NCBI GenBank assembly: GCA_019054805.1
Contig: JAHQIY010000009.1
Span: 2,604,001-2,668,000, forward strand
Direction of reading: 5' to 3'
Length of the DNA stretch: 64,000 nt
From: Brachionus manjavacas
Lineage: Eukaryota; Rotifera; Eurotatoria; Ploima; Brachionidae
Of the stretch, positions 43,843 through 52,859 are shown one piece after another. A program made the position numbers and the translations under genes. The stretch's first letter is position 1; every line of letters begins with the position of its first letter. The notes beneath the pieces are model-generated. The model was not told where the DNA came from and ran no database searches. It saw only the letters and a list, made by a program, of their open reading frames with translations.

Positions 43843-44082
43843 TTAATTTTTTCGCTTTCTTTTTGATTTTCTGACAGAACTATTTTCTGTATTGCTTTTT
43901 TTAGTTGTAGAACCACGAGGTCTGCTACGACGTTTTGGACCAATTGAAGATTGTTGTGCATCTGCTTGATAATTTTGATCAATATTTAAATCATTGGGTT
44001 CACCTAATTGTAAAAGATTTGATAAGTTTTCACTATTTACAACATTTGATAAAACGTAATGCTCTTGAAGCGATTTTTCCAA
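43843..44082 (-). CDS. small basic-tailed ORF, possibly a MULE tail
   Basis: 79 codons beginning MEKSLQEHYVLSNVVNSENL and ending IGPKRRSRPRGSTTKK with further basic residues. The RPRG-containing basic end resembles the tail that follows the SWIM finger in Mutator-like transposases. There is no SWIM finger upstream, so it may be a stranded fragment or an unrelated small protein. Confidence 0.3.
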   Translation of the reverse strand: MEKSLQEHYVLSNVVNSENLSNLLQLGEPNDLNIDQNYQADAQQSSIGPKRRSRPRGSTTKKSNTENSSVRKSKRKRKN

Positions 44083-44454
44083 AGGACTAGCTTGTTGTTG
44101 TTGATGTTGTTATCAAATGTTAAGTAATTCAAATTTTCGATTAATATTAACTGCTTTTTCTCTTCGCGTATAATATATTAAAAAAACAAAAATAATATTT
44201 TCTAGAACAAAAATACTGATGTTAGTGTTAATTATTTTTTGTTAGTAAAATTAAATAAAACAATGTCAAATATGATTGAGTTAGTAACTATTTTAATTCT
44301 TTGATAGCTAATTTGATCTAATTGAAACAATATATATCTAAGAAAACTTTTTATTTCACTAATTAATTTAAGACGTTTTTAAGCTGATTCCGACAAGATG
44401 AGTTTATTGGTGTTATACATAAAGGAAATTATTGAGCTAGACAATAAAAATGTC

Positions 44455-44853
44455 TTTAATCGAAGAAATCTCAAGCAACTTATGTGATTGCAGCATGTTC
44501 TCGGCTAAGTAAGTTTCCTAACAATTCTCTAAAACTTTTACTAAATTTTATTTTAAGAACTTTGTCATATCAAAGAATTAGCAATGAACATTCCACTAGA
44601 AAGAAAGCGTCGGCCAGTTTGCCTTAAAGCTTCAACCAATGCCTTAACTCGTCAGCCAAATGAAACTCTAAATGTAAATGATTTGGGTATCAGCGTATAT
44701 GAAGAATCAGATTCGGACGATCCGCCTGTACAAGAGCCAATATCAAAAAAAATTCGTCTTGAAGAGACCCCAATCTTTACTCCACAGCTCCAAGTTAAAA
44801 AAAACGCGTTAGACCATTTGGATCAAACAAACAAAAAAAATTTGAAAAATTGA
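44455..44853 (+). pseudogene. MULE transposase C-terminal remnant (SWIM-like end)
   Basis: The plus strand reads EISSNLCDCSMFSA, then after a GTAAGT...TTTTAG-bounded gap ELCHIKELAMNIPLERKRRP, and continues CLKASTNALTRQPNETLNVN to a stop at 44853. C-x-C ... C-x-H-I followed by a KRRPGRPK-type basic block is the SWIM end of a MULE transposase. The splice would not keep frame, and the rest of the transposase is missing, so I treat it as a remnant. Confidence 0.45.
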
Positions 44854-45164
44854 ATATTAGTTTTGTCTTTGTTTAATTATTTTTTTATTTATTTACCTTT
44901 TTTATTATAAAAGAAATGAAAAAATACATTTGTTCCTTAGTTCAGTAATTTTGTTTTTTATTTCAATATTAATAACATAATTAATAATTACATGCCTTTT
45001 CTCTTTTATATACTGTCAAAATTTGATAGCAGGTATTAATTTTTTAGAAAGCTTAAAAAAAATTTAGCAACCATTAATTAATTTTTTTTTACTAGGAGTT
45101 AAAAAAAATTTGCAAGCAGAATGAAATAGATTTCTTTTTTTATTCCTTTTTATTTTTTTTTTTT

Positions 45165-45215
45165 ATTTGATCTGAAGGAGCATTAGCTGATTACAGAAAA
45201 CAAATAAATAAATTA
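45165..45215 (+). repeat. LINE 3' tail (hairpin type)
   Basis: TCTGAAGGAGCATTAGCTGA followed by TTACAGAAAACAAATAAATA. AGC-ATTA-GCT forms the small stem-loop. It is the same tail type as at 15363 and marks a truncated LINE copy to its left. Confidence 0.6.
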
Positions 45216-45544
45216 ATTCCTTGTGTCAATAGAATTTTATAAATGTCTTTAAAAAGAATCATCCATTAAATAAATATTAATTAATTGATATAAAAAAGGG
45301 TGGTTTCTTGTTTAAAATTTCACTGATATAAGAACAATTAAAAAAACAATTGTAAAATTCAAGAAAAAAATTTACAAATTAGAACTATATATTTATTGTG
45401 TCAATAATCGCCGATCGGTGATGTTGATTATAGAAAAAAATAATATAAAAATTAAATAATATATTAATAAATTAATAAATTAAAAAATTAAATTCGTAAA
45501 AGTAATTATACTAATTTAAAAGCGTGAATTTAGTCGGGTATTTC

Positions 45545-46255
45545 TTTATAGAACACTGAGCTATGCAAATCATTAACTTTTCCAATGCCATTTATTCCTT
45601 CGTTTAGCCCAGTCCTTACTTTCCTAATATTTCGCTCCCATACGCCATATAATGTATACTTTTATTGACGTAGACTAAAAGATTACAAGCATTAATCAGT
45701 TCAGCAGTTTTCATATTTCTTCCTTTTGTTAGCATCTCAAGAAAGTGTATTATTGACTTTTTATTTTGCTTTATCTTTTTTCGTTCAGTCTCAGTCCTTA
45801 TTAGTTAAACAAGCACTCAAGTTGTTGGGCCTTTCAAAAAGTTCACATCATCTATTTTTCAAGCAAACATCAATGTTCTGTATTAATATTAATACACGAC
45901 CACTTCAGGCCAAACATTGATTTAAATTATTTGATTCGTAGTTTGTACTTTGCGGACATCATTGTTGATAAATATGGTTACATTAAGTTTTCACTAGCAA
46001 GGTCCTCAAATGGACAAGGCGAGAGTGGACTAACTCGTTTGACACCAATAGTTGTTTTAAAAGACTCGCTGAATTCTTATGCATTATCAATTACAACAAA
46101 CGAGTTAACATTCTAAGCTATCAGGCTTTATAAATAGGAAGTTTATATAAGTAAATGAATCTGATAAGGGATCACTTTCTCCCAGAGGTTATTTCTGATG
46201 ACCTTATCAAAGGCTTTCGACTCATCTATAGCGCATACACATGTTTTAGTAGAAT
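45545..46255 (-). pseudogene. degenerate non-LTR reverse transcriptase
   Basis: The minus strand carries VCAIDESKAFDKVIRNNLWE (46250-46190), the block usually YSKAFDxVxRxxLW, then ESFKTTIGVKRVSPLSPCPF, equivalent to GVKQGGPLSPxLF, and further decayed sequence to YGVWERNIRKVRTGLNEGIN. Many stops intervene. It is a different lineage from the adjacent LINE at 46.5-50.2 kb. Confidence 0.6.
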
Positions 46256-46509
46256 TATTTATTTATTTAATAAATTTTACGTTATTGAAGATAAGATGGA
46301 TGACTTAGATTTAAAAAAAAGCTACATTATTAAATTTTTTTGTAACTTTAATATAATAAATCTTAATAATGATTTCATTCTTAATTTTCTAATTTGTTTT
46401 AAAATTTTTATTAATGTATTGTATTTTTATTATATATTTTGCATTTACATAACTTTTAAGCTTTGTATTAATATTTTGAAATTTTTCTTAGAATTTTCTA
46501 AATGTCAAT

Positions 46510-46530
46510 TTATTAGTAGTAGTAGTAGTA
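46510..46530 (-). repeat. ACT microsatellite at a LINE 3' end
   Basis: GTAGTAGTAGTAGTAGTAGT on the plus strand, that is (ACT)n on the LINE strand, sits shortly after the reverse-transcriptase stop and likely is the 3' tail of that element. Confidence 0.6.
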
Positions 46531-46579
46531 GTAGTTTTGGCTGGAGCTGGCTAGCCAGCGAGTGTGCTGATAAGGCACA

Positions 46580-48334
46580 CTAAGACAGCTGATCTGATTG
46601 ATTGCTGCTCATCCAGCAATCAATGCCTGCTTTAAAGCTGTTTACATTAGGGGCTTCAACTAATTGATTTGGCAGTGAGTTCCATTTGTTAGCGGTTCTG
46701 TTGAAAAAAAAGTAATCTCTATGTTGAAGCCTCGAAATTTCTTTGTGATATTTGAAACAGTGATCTCTTCCTTGGATTTTGGTGACATAAAAATTGTTGC
46801 TTTTTTCAACCATTTCTATTCCATGCATGAACTTGTATAATTGAATTAGATCACCTCTTTTTCTTCTTTCCACCAGATTTGGAATGTTTAAAGCCTTCAA
46901 TCTGCTTTCATACGGTTTGTTTCTAATTGAAGAAACAAATTTCGTAGCTCTGCGTTGAATCCTCTCAAGATTCTCACAATCCGACTTAAGAAATGGAGAC
47001 CATAAAGGCACAGCAAATTCCAAAAGAGGACGAACAAAAGTTAAATACAATGATCTAAATAACTTACAATCAAAACGAGCGAAAGATTTCCTGATGCGAC
47101 CCAACATTTGATTTGCTTTGTTTGTAGCCTCTATCACTCGATTTTTCCATTTGAGATTTGTATTGAAGATAACTCCAAGATCTCTTTCGGTTACAGACGT
47201 TGATAACTGTTTACCATTAATAAAATAAGTGAATTCTTTGTTTTTATGACCGTAATGCATAACCAAACATTTTGATGTGTTGAAGAGAAGAAGCCAATCT
47301 TGAGTCCACTTGAAAATTAAATCTAAATCTGATTGAAGTTTCACTGCGCTTATTTCTGATACCGTTTGCGAGAATATTTTTGTATCATCTGCATACATTT
47401 TGACAATATTCTCTATTCCTTTTGGTAGATCATTGATATACAAAACGAACAAAAGTGGACCAATCACTGATCCTTGTGGTACACCGCTAAAAATCTCAAC
47501 CCAATCCGACAAAATTTCACCTTGAACAACTCGTTGTCTTCTATTTTTCAAGAAAGCTTCAATCCATTTTAGTGTCAGACCATCAAAGCCATACGCTTTC
47601 AATTTAGCTATTAGTCGTCTGTGCGGAACAGTATCAAATGCTTTCGCAAAATCTAGCAGAATTACATCAACAGGAATACTTTTGTCTAGACTCATTGAGA
47701 TGAAATCTAGAGTTTCCAGAAGATTAGATGTACATGACTTTTTCTTGACAAATCTTTTAGATATAATATTGTTCTTACAAAGAAAGTCTTCCATTTTGGT
47801 TCTTATTATGCTTTCCATAATTTTGCACGGAATTGAAGTTAAAGACACGGGACGATAATTGCTGGCCGTTGATCTATTAACTTTTTTAAACAATGGAGTA
47901 ATATTTGCTGATCTGAATTGTATTGGAAGCTTACTATTAGATAAAGACTTTCTGAAAATTAAAGTTAAAAGAACAGTAAAGGCTTCTGCACAGTTTTTAA
48001 GCAATAGCGGATTAAGCTTGTCTACACCACATGATTTATTTTGATTTAAGTTTTGTAATTTTTTATAAACCACTTCATTACTAATATCATTTGGTTCAAT
48101 GTCAATATATTCTGAACAGTTTTCATTTAGTTCAGCTACAAAAGGTGGAAGCTCCCCATCTTGTTCAATAACAAAAACATCTTGAAAACATTTATTTAGT
48201 AGATTTGATATCTCTTTCGGTTCTTGCGTAAATTCATTGTTTGACTTCTTTAATGTTTTGATTGATTCTCTAATTACTTGTTGATCATTTTGATATTTGT
48301 ATAATAATTTTGGATTCTTCATAGCTTTATCCAC
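46580..48334 (-). CDS. LINE reverse transcriptase (CR1/L2-like), long open frame
   Basis: A 584-codon open frame covers the whole reverse transcriptase and C-terminal region: CGVDKLNPLLLKNC, NYRPVSLTSIPCKIMESIIR, VDVILLDFAKAFDTVPHRRL, GVPQGSVIGPLLFVLYINDL, catalytic YADDTK (47384-47395), LNTSK-type thumb, LERIQRRATKFVSSIRN, RRKRGDLIQLYKF and NRTANKWNSLPNQLV. The enzyme primes reverse transcription at a nicked target. All catalytic residues are present, but the upstream endonuclease is split by frameshifts, so the element is recently dead or nearly intact. Confidence 0.88.
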   Translation of the reverse strand: MDKAMKNPKLLYKYQNDQQVIRESIKTLKKSNNEFTQEPKEISNLLNKCFQDVFVIEQDGELPPFVAELNENCSEYIDIEPNDISNEVVYKKLQNLNQNKSCGVDKLNPLLLKNCAEAFTVLLTLIFRKSLSNSKLPIQFRSANITPLFKKVNRSTASNYRPVSLTSIPCKIMESIIRTKMEDFLCKNNIISKRFVKKKSCTSNLLETLDFISMSLDKSIPVDVILLDFAKAFDTVPHRRLIAKLKAYGFDGLTLKWIEAFLKNRRQRVVQGEILSDWVEIFSGVPQGSVIGPLLFVLYINDLPKGIENIVKMYADDTKIFSQTVSEISAVKLQSDLDLIFKWTQDWLLLFNTSKCLVMHYGHKNKEFTYFINGKQLSTSVTERDLGVIFNTNLKWKNRVIEATNKANQMLGRIRKSFARFDCKLFRSLYLTFVRPLLEFAVPLWSPFLKSDCENLERIQRRATKFVSSIRNKPYESRLKALNIPNLVERRKRGDLIQLYKFMHGIEMVEKSNNFYVTKIQGRDHCFKYHKEISRLQHRDYFFFNRTANKWNSLPNQLVEAPNVNSFKAGIDCWMSSNQSDQLS

Positions 48335-48599
48335 TAAATTTTGTTCATAAGTAATCTGGCTCTTTTTAGTTCCGAAGTAACTAATTTACAGATACTTGTG
48401 TAATCATTATAAAGATTCATATCCTTCCATTTACATGAACAGTTCCTGTATCTAAGATTTCTTATTCCTAATTAAGATCTTCAGATCATCTTTTATCCAA
48501 GTTTTGAGATACTTTTCTTTTTAGAGCCATCCGTCACTGGAATGAATCGATTACTAGACTCGCTGACATAGAAAATAAACTCATTGTACATTTCCTGAA

Positions 48600-49519
48600 T
48601 ATTTAAATTCTCAAATAAGTGCACCCAATCAATATTTGATAAAAAATAAGCTTTACAATAAAGAAATTTTCAATAATATTTGATTCCTTACTAACCTTGT
48701 TTTTGAGTACAAAATTGAAAAAGATAACCAGATGTCCTTTATTAATGTTACCAAGCACAAATTTTATATCGATTGCATACACACTACCAGACTGAGTCGT
48801 GAAAATCAAATCCAAAGTGTTGACAGCTTTTTCGTTGACATTTGAAATGTTGGAACATTTACAAGCTGATATAATAAACTGTCGCTTAGCGTCTCGCTGA
48901 ATTTATGTTCGATGCAATTTTCGTTTAAGATTTCTGAAACACAGCCATTTGACCAGATGATTGATGGAAAGTTAAAGTCACCCATTATTAGAATATCCTT
49001 AAAACCTCTTTCATCCACATAGTCTTTAGCCTTTTTGAAGACTAAATCAAAATCGTTCATATCAACAAAATCGTTAGGCCTATAAAGACAGCCAACTAAA
49101 TACTTTTCACAGTTAAAATTAACAACTACCCAAATTTATTCTATTTTACTTAAATTAAAACCTGCATCATTTAATTCAAATGAATCGATATTTTCATCAA
49201 TGAAGAGACATACACCCCCGCCTCTGCGTCCATCACTTCTGTCCTTTCTGTACAAATTGTATCCTTTAATGTTTGCTTTTGAGATGCTCTTAAACCAAGT
49301 CTCACTAACTGCCACAATTTGTAGACTAAATGTTTCAATAACAACACTGAATTCATCAAGTTTATTGTCCAAGGAAGTACCATTTAAATACATACATTTT
49401 AAAGAATCGAGATTATCCACACGTGATGACGCTTTTGATGAACGATTATTGCTTCTTGAATTTGACGATCTGATTTCCACGGATGCCATATCGAAAGGGC
49501 GAGTCTTGTGAAAGACCAT
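48600..49519 (-). pseudogene. LINE endonuclease domain, frameshifted
   Basis: Minus-strand pieces upstream of the reverse transcriptase: YLNGTSLDNKLDEF, IVAVSETWFKS, RSDGRRGGGVCLFIDENIDS (49519-49136), then ILIMGDFNFPSIIWS (49060-48806) and LDLIFTTQSGSVYAI with GNINKGHLVIFF (48815-48603). These are the blocks of the APE-type endonuclease (ETW, GGGV, GDFN, HxxI). At least three frame breaks separate them. Confidence 0.75.
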
Positions 49520-49607
49520 TATTTGCTTCGTTTCTTTGTTTCCTCAATTCATAGTCTAAAGCTCTTCGGTTTCAGTCAAATCTGGACTAAGATAAATAGA
49601 TTTGAAA

Positions 49608-50160
49608 TTATTTGAATCTGGCAACTTTGAGTTCTACTAGAATTGGGCCCGGTTTACTTTGATCTTTAGATCTCAAGCGTCTCGAATACGCTGGCTTGAC
49701 ATCACCTTTTCCAATAGTGGTCAGAATTTGTTTGATTTTTTCTTCATCTTCTGCTCTCCTGTCTGTTAGAATCTCTTTCTTTGATTCTGGCACACCATAA
49801 ATGATCACATTTTTTTTTCTTTTGATTCTTTCATTCATTTCGCTGATGGTTGCATTTGCTACAGCTATCTGGTCGGCTGGTTTTTTGCATTTTTTGTCCC
49901 TTGTTTTACAACTTGAACTCACTAACTACTGATGTTGGATGAGTTTGCTGTTTTATTTGCTGCTGCCAATTCAGATTTCAGTTTGTTTATTTCAATGTTT
50001 TCTCAATTTCTCTTTCCTCTAGATGTTTCACATGATTTGGAAGCTCCAGGACAAATTTCGAAATACTACCGCACCATTCATGCAAAGTTTTCGAATGCCC
50101 AGATACGGTACCTTGTCCAAACGTTGGCCAGTTTGTTTCAAGCAAAAAATTTGAGTCCAT
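49608..50160 (-). pseudogene. LINE ORF1 (coiled coil and RRM-like), frameshifted
   Basis: A start at 50160 reads MDSNFLLETNWPTFGQGTVS ... SKFVLELPNHVKHLEEREIE. A frameshift then leads to NKLKSELAAANKTANSS and, after another break, EMNERIKRKKNVIIYGVPES and KPAYSRRLRSKDQSKPGPIL. The KNVxIYGVPES block begins an RNA-recognition-like fold found in CR1/L2-type ORF1 proteins. The plus-strand ORF at 49932-50258 is a shadow of this region. Confidence 0.6.
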
Positions 50161-50334
50161 TTGACATAAACTACGTGCTTTATATTTTATTTTGGCTTAC
50201 TTGTGCTTTTTTTTTTCCTTACTTTTGGCTTACGTGTGCTTATATCAAAATAATTTAAATTTAAATAGTACTTTTTATTTATATTTTTAAAAAAAAATAA
50301 ATAATGTTCCTTTATTTATTATTTTATATTTTCT

Positions 50335-50770
50335 TTAAAAAATGGTTTAATTTTTATGTTTGAATTACAAAATGTATCCAATGTTGAAATAACATTGAAT
50401 AAGTGCGATGTTTCAATTTTTTTTTCAGTTTCAAAAAAAAAATAATTTTTATATTTCAAACATTTTCATATTTGAAATTAAACTCTTGGTGAGATTTTTG
50501 AGTTTAATTCTTGTTTGAAAATTTTAAAATTCTTTTTTAACTTTTAAACAATCCATTTATTTATTTTTTACAGAGCAAATGCTCCTTCAGAATAAAAACA
50601 TATGAAAAATCTTAAAATAAAATTAAATAAAATTAAAATAAAAAAAATGAATAAAAAGAAAAAAAAAAGAAAAATAATTCATTCAGATTTAAGTCTATAT
50701 TCAGTCGTTGAAAAACTGGGTCCAATCGGTTAGGTGAACCATAGTTCACTTATTATCCGAAAAATTCTTG
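50335..50770 (+). repeat. dispersed repeat, copy 1
   Basis: Closely similar to 63045-63440, for example TTTGAATTACAAAATG, AAATAACATTGAA, AAGTGCGATGTTTCAA and AATTCTTGTTCTCAGGTTTT in the same order. It has no coding potential. It may be a nonautonomous transposon or a LINE 3' region. Confidence 0.65.
50555..50600 (-). repeat. LINE 3' tail (hairpin type), minus strand
   Basis: The minus strand reads CTGAAGGAGCATTTGCTCTG then TAAAAAATAAATAAATGG, with stem GAGC-ATTT-GCTC. Confidence 0.6.
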
Positions 50771-50929
50771 TTCTCAGGTTTTGTTAACTATTGGTAAATA
50801 TTTTGAAAATTTTGTTCAAAGATTTTTAGATTATGCGAACAAATTGAATAAAGCTCAAAATTTAATAGAATGCCTTATTCTCGAAACTGATATAAAAATT
50901 AGTTAAAAGTTTTTAGTTTTTTTTTTTTT

Positions 50930-50972
50930 GGAGGAGCTTTAGAAATAGCATTAGCTATGATCTGGTTTAAGA
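50930..50972 (+). repeat. LINE-like tail variant with longer hairpin
   Basis: GGAGGAGCTTTAGAAATAGC then ATTAGCTATGATCTGG resembles, inverted, 63745-63792. It seems a second subtype of the tail. Confidence 0.45.
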
Positions 50973-50974
50973 TG

Positions 50975-51970
50975 ATTGTTTAAAAATTTCTTTTATAAAA
51001 ATTTGTATAAGATTTTTTATTTTTTTATAATTTAAAAATTAAATAATCGAAGAGTAAATCGGTCTTTCAAGACAAGAGCACTAGTCTGTTGATTAACCTT
51101 GAATTTTAATTTTAATTTTAAACACTTATTTTTCCTTCCTCATTTTGATGACAGTGCTTAGATTAAAAAGAAATGAAAGAAAATTAGAAAAGATAAAATG
51201 TTTTTAAAAATTGAGAATAACAATTATTCCAGTATTAAAAAATCTAGTAAATATTTGATTTGGAAAAATAATATGATTTAATTTTTTTTCGATTGACAAA
51301 AACAGCTATCGTAACGATTTTAACCTAGCCACGGTTGTCCTGTTATAGCTTAATATTAATAAAAATTTTTTAAATAAGAATTTTTTTAATTTAATTTAAA
51401 CCAAAAAATATGCAACATTTTTGTTTATTTATTTAGAATTTTAATACTCTTAAATGTAATGAAAACGACTGCTACTCCTAAAAGAAAAAAACATAAAAAA
51501 CATTAAAAAATTCAAAAAAAAATTTAAAAAAACTTTATTTATCCGACTTAAAATTCAGACAAATTTTTTGAATTTCACTTTTTAACACGTATGAAAACGT
51601 GTATTTACTAACCATAATGTGAAAAATCACGTTTATCTAAGCAACTTGTAAATCTTGTCAGTGGTGAAAGAGGTCCAACCATTTTTACCATGTTTTTCAT
51701 TCACAAAGATTATATTTAAATAATTTTGTTTTAGATAAATAAATCAAAAATAATCAATTGAGAGGTAACTGCAAAATGTGCCCGGCAGATCACAAGCTCC
51801 TTTTGATCAATAAAAAAAATTTTATTTTTAAATTAATTAAATTTTTAAAAGAAAAAATTAAAATTAAATTGGCATCTTCAAAAAAAAAACAAAACAAAAT
51901 ATTTTTTAACCATAAATAACAAAAAAAAACAACTAAATAGAGCTATATCAATGTAAGGAGTAAAAAAATT
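50975..51970. other. AT-rich intergenic stretch
   Basis: I see no gene or recognisable element. Confidence 0.5.
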
Positions 51971-51974
51971 GACT

Positions 51975-52580
51975 TCATAATTTTGAGTCAATAGCAGATA
52001 TAATTTTTTCATATCGACATTTGGAGCATCTTTTCAATTCAGAACCGAACAGTTCATAGCATCTATTCTGATATATATGGTCAGTATTGATGCATTTGAA
52101 TCTTTTTACTTTTAAAACATCATATCTACATCCACTGTACCATTTTGCACATTTCATGCACATTAATTTTCCATAGTGATACCGAACAGTGGAATTCGAC
52201 ATTTCACATCCGACACACTTGCTTCCTTGGGGTGCATCTGGCCACCGACTATTTGTTCTCAAAGGTCGTCCTCGTCTTCCTGTCTTAAATCTCATCCCAA
52301 CTGAAAGACATTTTTTGAAGCGACATTTTCTGCATCCTATCCTAAAGCCTACACAATTGCATCTACCATTGTTGTCGCATACCAGTCCATCTCTTATCGG
52401 ATATGTTCGTTTGAAAAAACTACGACAATTAGTGCAGACATCGGGACCATAAATGGAAGATCTGGCATCGGAATATTCACAAACAGGACAATTATTGGGA
52501 AAAGAAAAGTTTTTTTTTGAAAATGGAAATGGATCGCTTGGAATATCCGCCTGTTCGTCATGATCATCTGAATTTTCCAT
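51975..52580 (-). CDS. protein with two nuclear-receptor-like zinc modules, no ligand-binding domain
   Basis: A complete 201-codon ORF. Residues 31-96 form a nuclear-receptor DNA-binding domain: C31/C34/C49/C52 with the P-box-like CTNCRSFFKR, then C68, C74, C83, C86 and CRKCRFKKCLSVGM. A linker with an AT-hook-like GRRGRPLR (101-108) follows. A second module has C122/C125/C141/C144 (KCVGCEMS, LMCMKCAKW) and C163/C174/C185/C188 ending CSKCRYEK, the same eight-cysteine layout with unusual spacing. Nothing resembling a ligand-binding domain follows. Nuclear-receptor DBDs bind hormone-response elements as transcription factors; this would be a ligand-independent DNA-binding protein. Two-DBD receptors are known in other invertebrates but normally carry a ligand-binding domain. 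Confidence 0.8.
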   Translation of the reverse strand: MENSDDHDEQADIPSDPFPFSKKNFSFPNNCPVCEYSDARSSIYGPDVCTNCRSFFKRTYPIRDGLVCDNNGRCNCVGFRIGCRKCRFKKCLSVGMRFKTGRRGRPLRTNSRWPDAPQGSKCVGCEMSNSTVRYHYGKLMCMKCAKWYSGCRYDVLKVKRFKCINTDHIYQNRCYELFGSELKRCSKCRYEKIISAIDSKL

Positions 52581-52690
52581 TTTTATTTCTTTTACCTTTT
52601 CTGCATCTCTCGATTGTTTTTCTTGATTGTGTACATTTTTTTTTAAAAACTCTTTTTAAAAAAAAGAAATAATATTTTTATTTTTAAAAT

Positions 52691-52852
52691 TTATTTTAAT
52701 GATTTACTGTAAATGCTTTCTGAGTCTTCGTCGAACTCGGCAATGACGAATTTTAAAAATTCGACAACCTGACCAAAGTCTTGCCTGTTGAAATCCTTGA
52801 GGAAAATGCAAAACTTTTCTTTTATTGCTTTTAAACTCATTGCTTTTTTCAT
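52691..52852 (-). CDS. small ORF, 53 codons, unknown
   Basis: It reads MKKAMSLKAIKEKFCIFLKD then FNRQDFGQVVEFLKFVIAEF and DEDSESIYSKSLK. It is less AT-rich than its flanks and lies 110 bases upstream of the zinc-module gene on the same strand. It could be a small protein or an upstream exon. No family recognised. Confidence 0.3.
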   Translation of the reverse strand: MKKAMSLKAIKEKFCIFLKDFNRQDFGQVVEFLKFVIAEFDEDSESIYSKSLK

Positions 52853-52859
52853 TTTAATT

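Noticed and set aside
46155-46583. 142-codon plus-strand ORF
   Set aside because: AT-rich low-complexity translation (F, I, Y, N rich) covering a decayed minus-strand LINE and a microsatellite.
49932-50258. 108-codon plus-strand ORF with hydrophobic end
   Set aside because: The minus strand reads as the continuation of LINE ORF1 over the same bases; the hydrophobic tail is T-rich low complexity.
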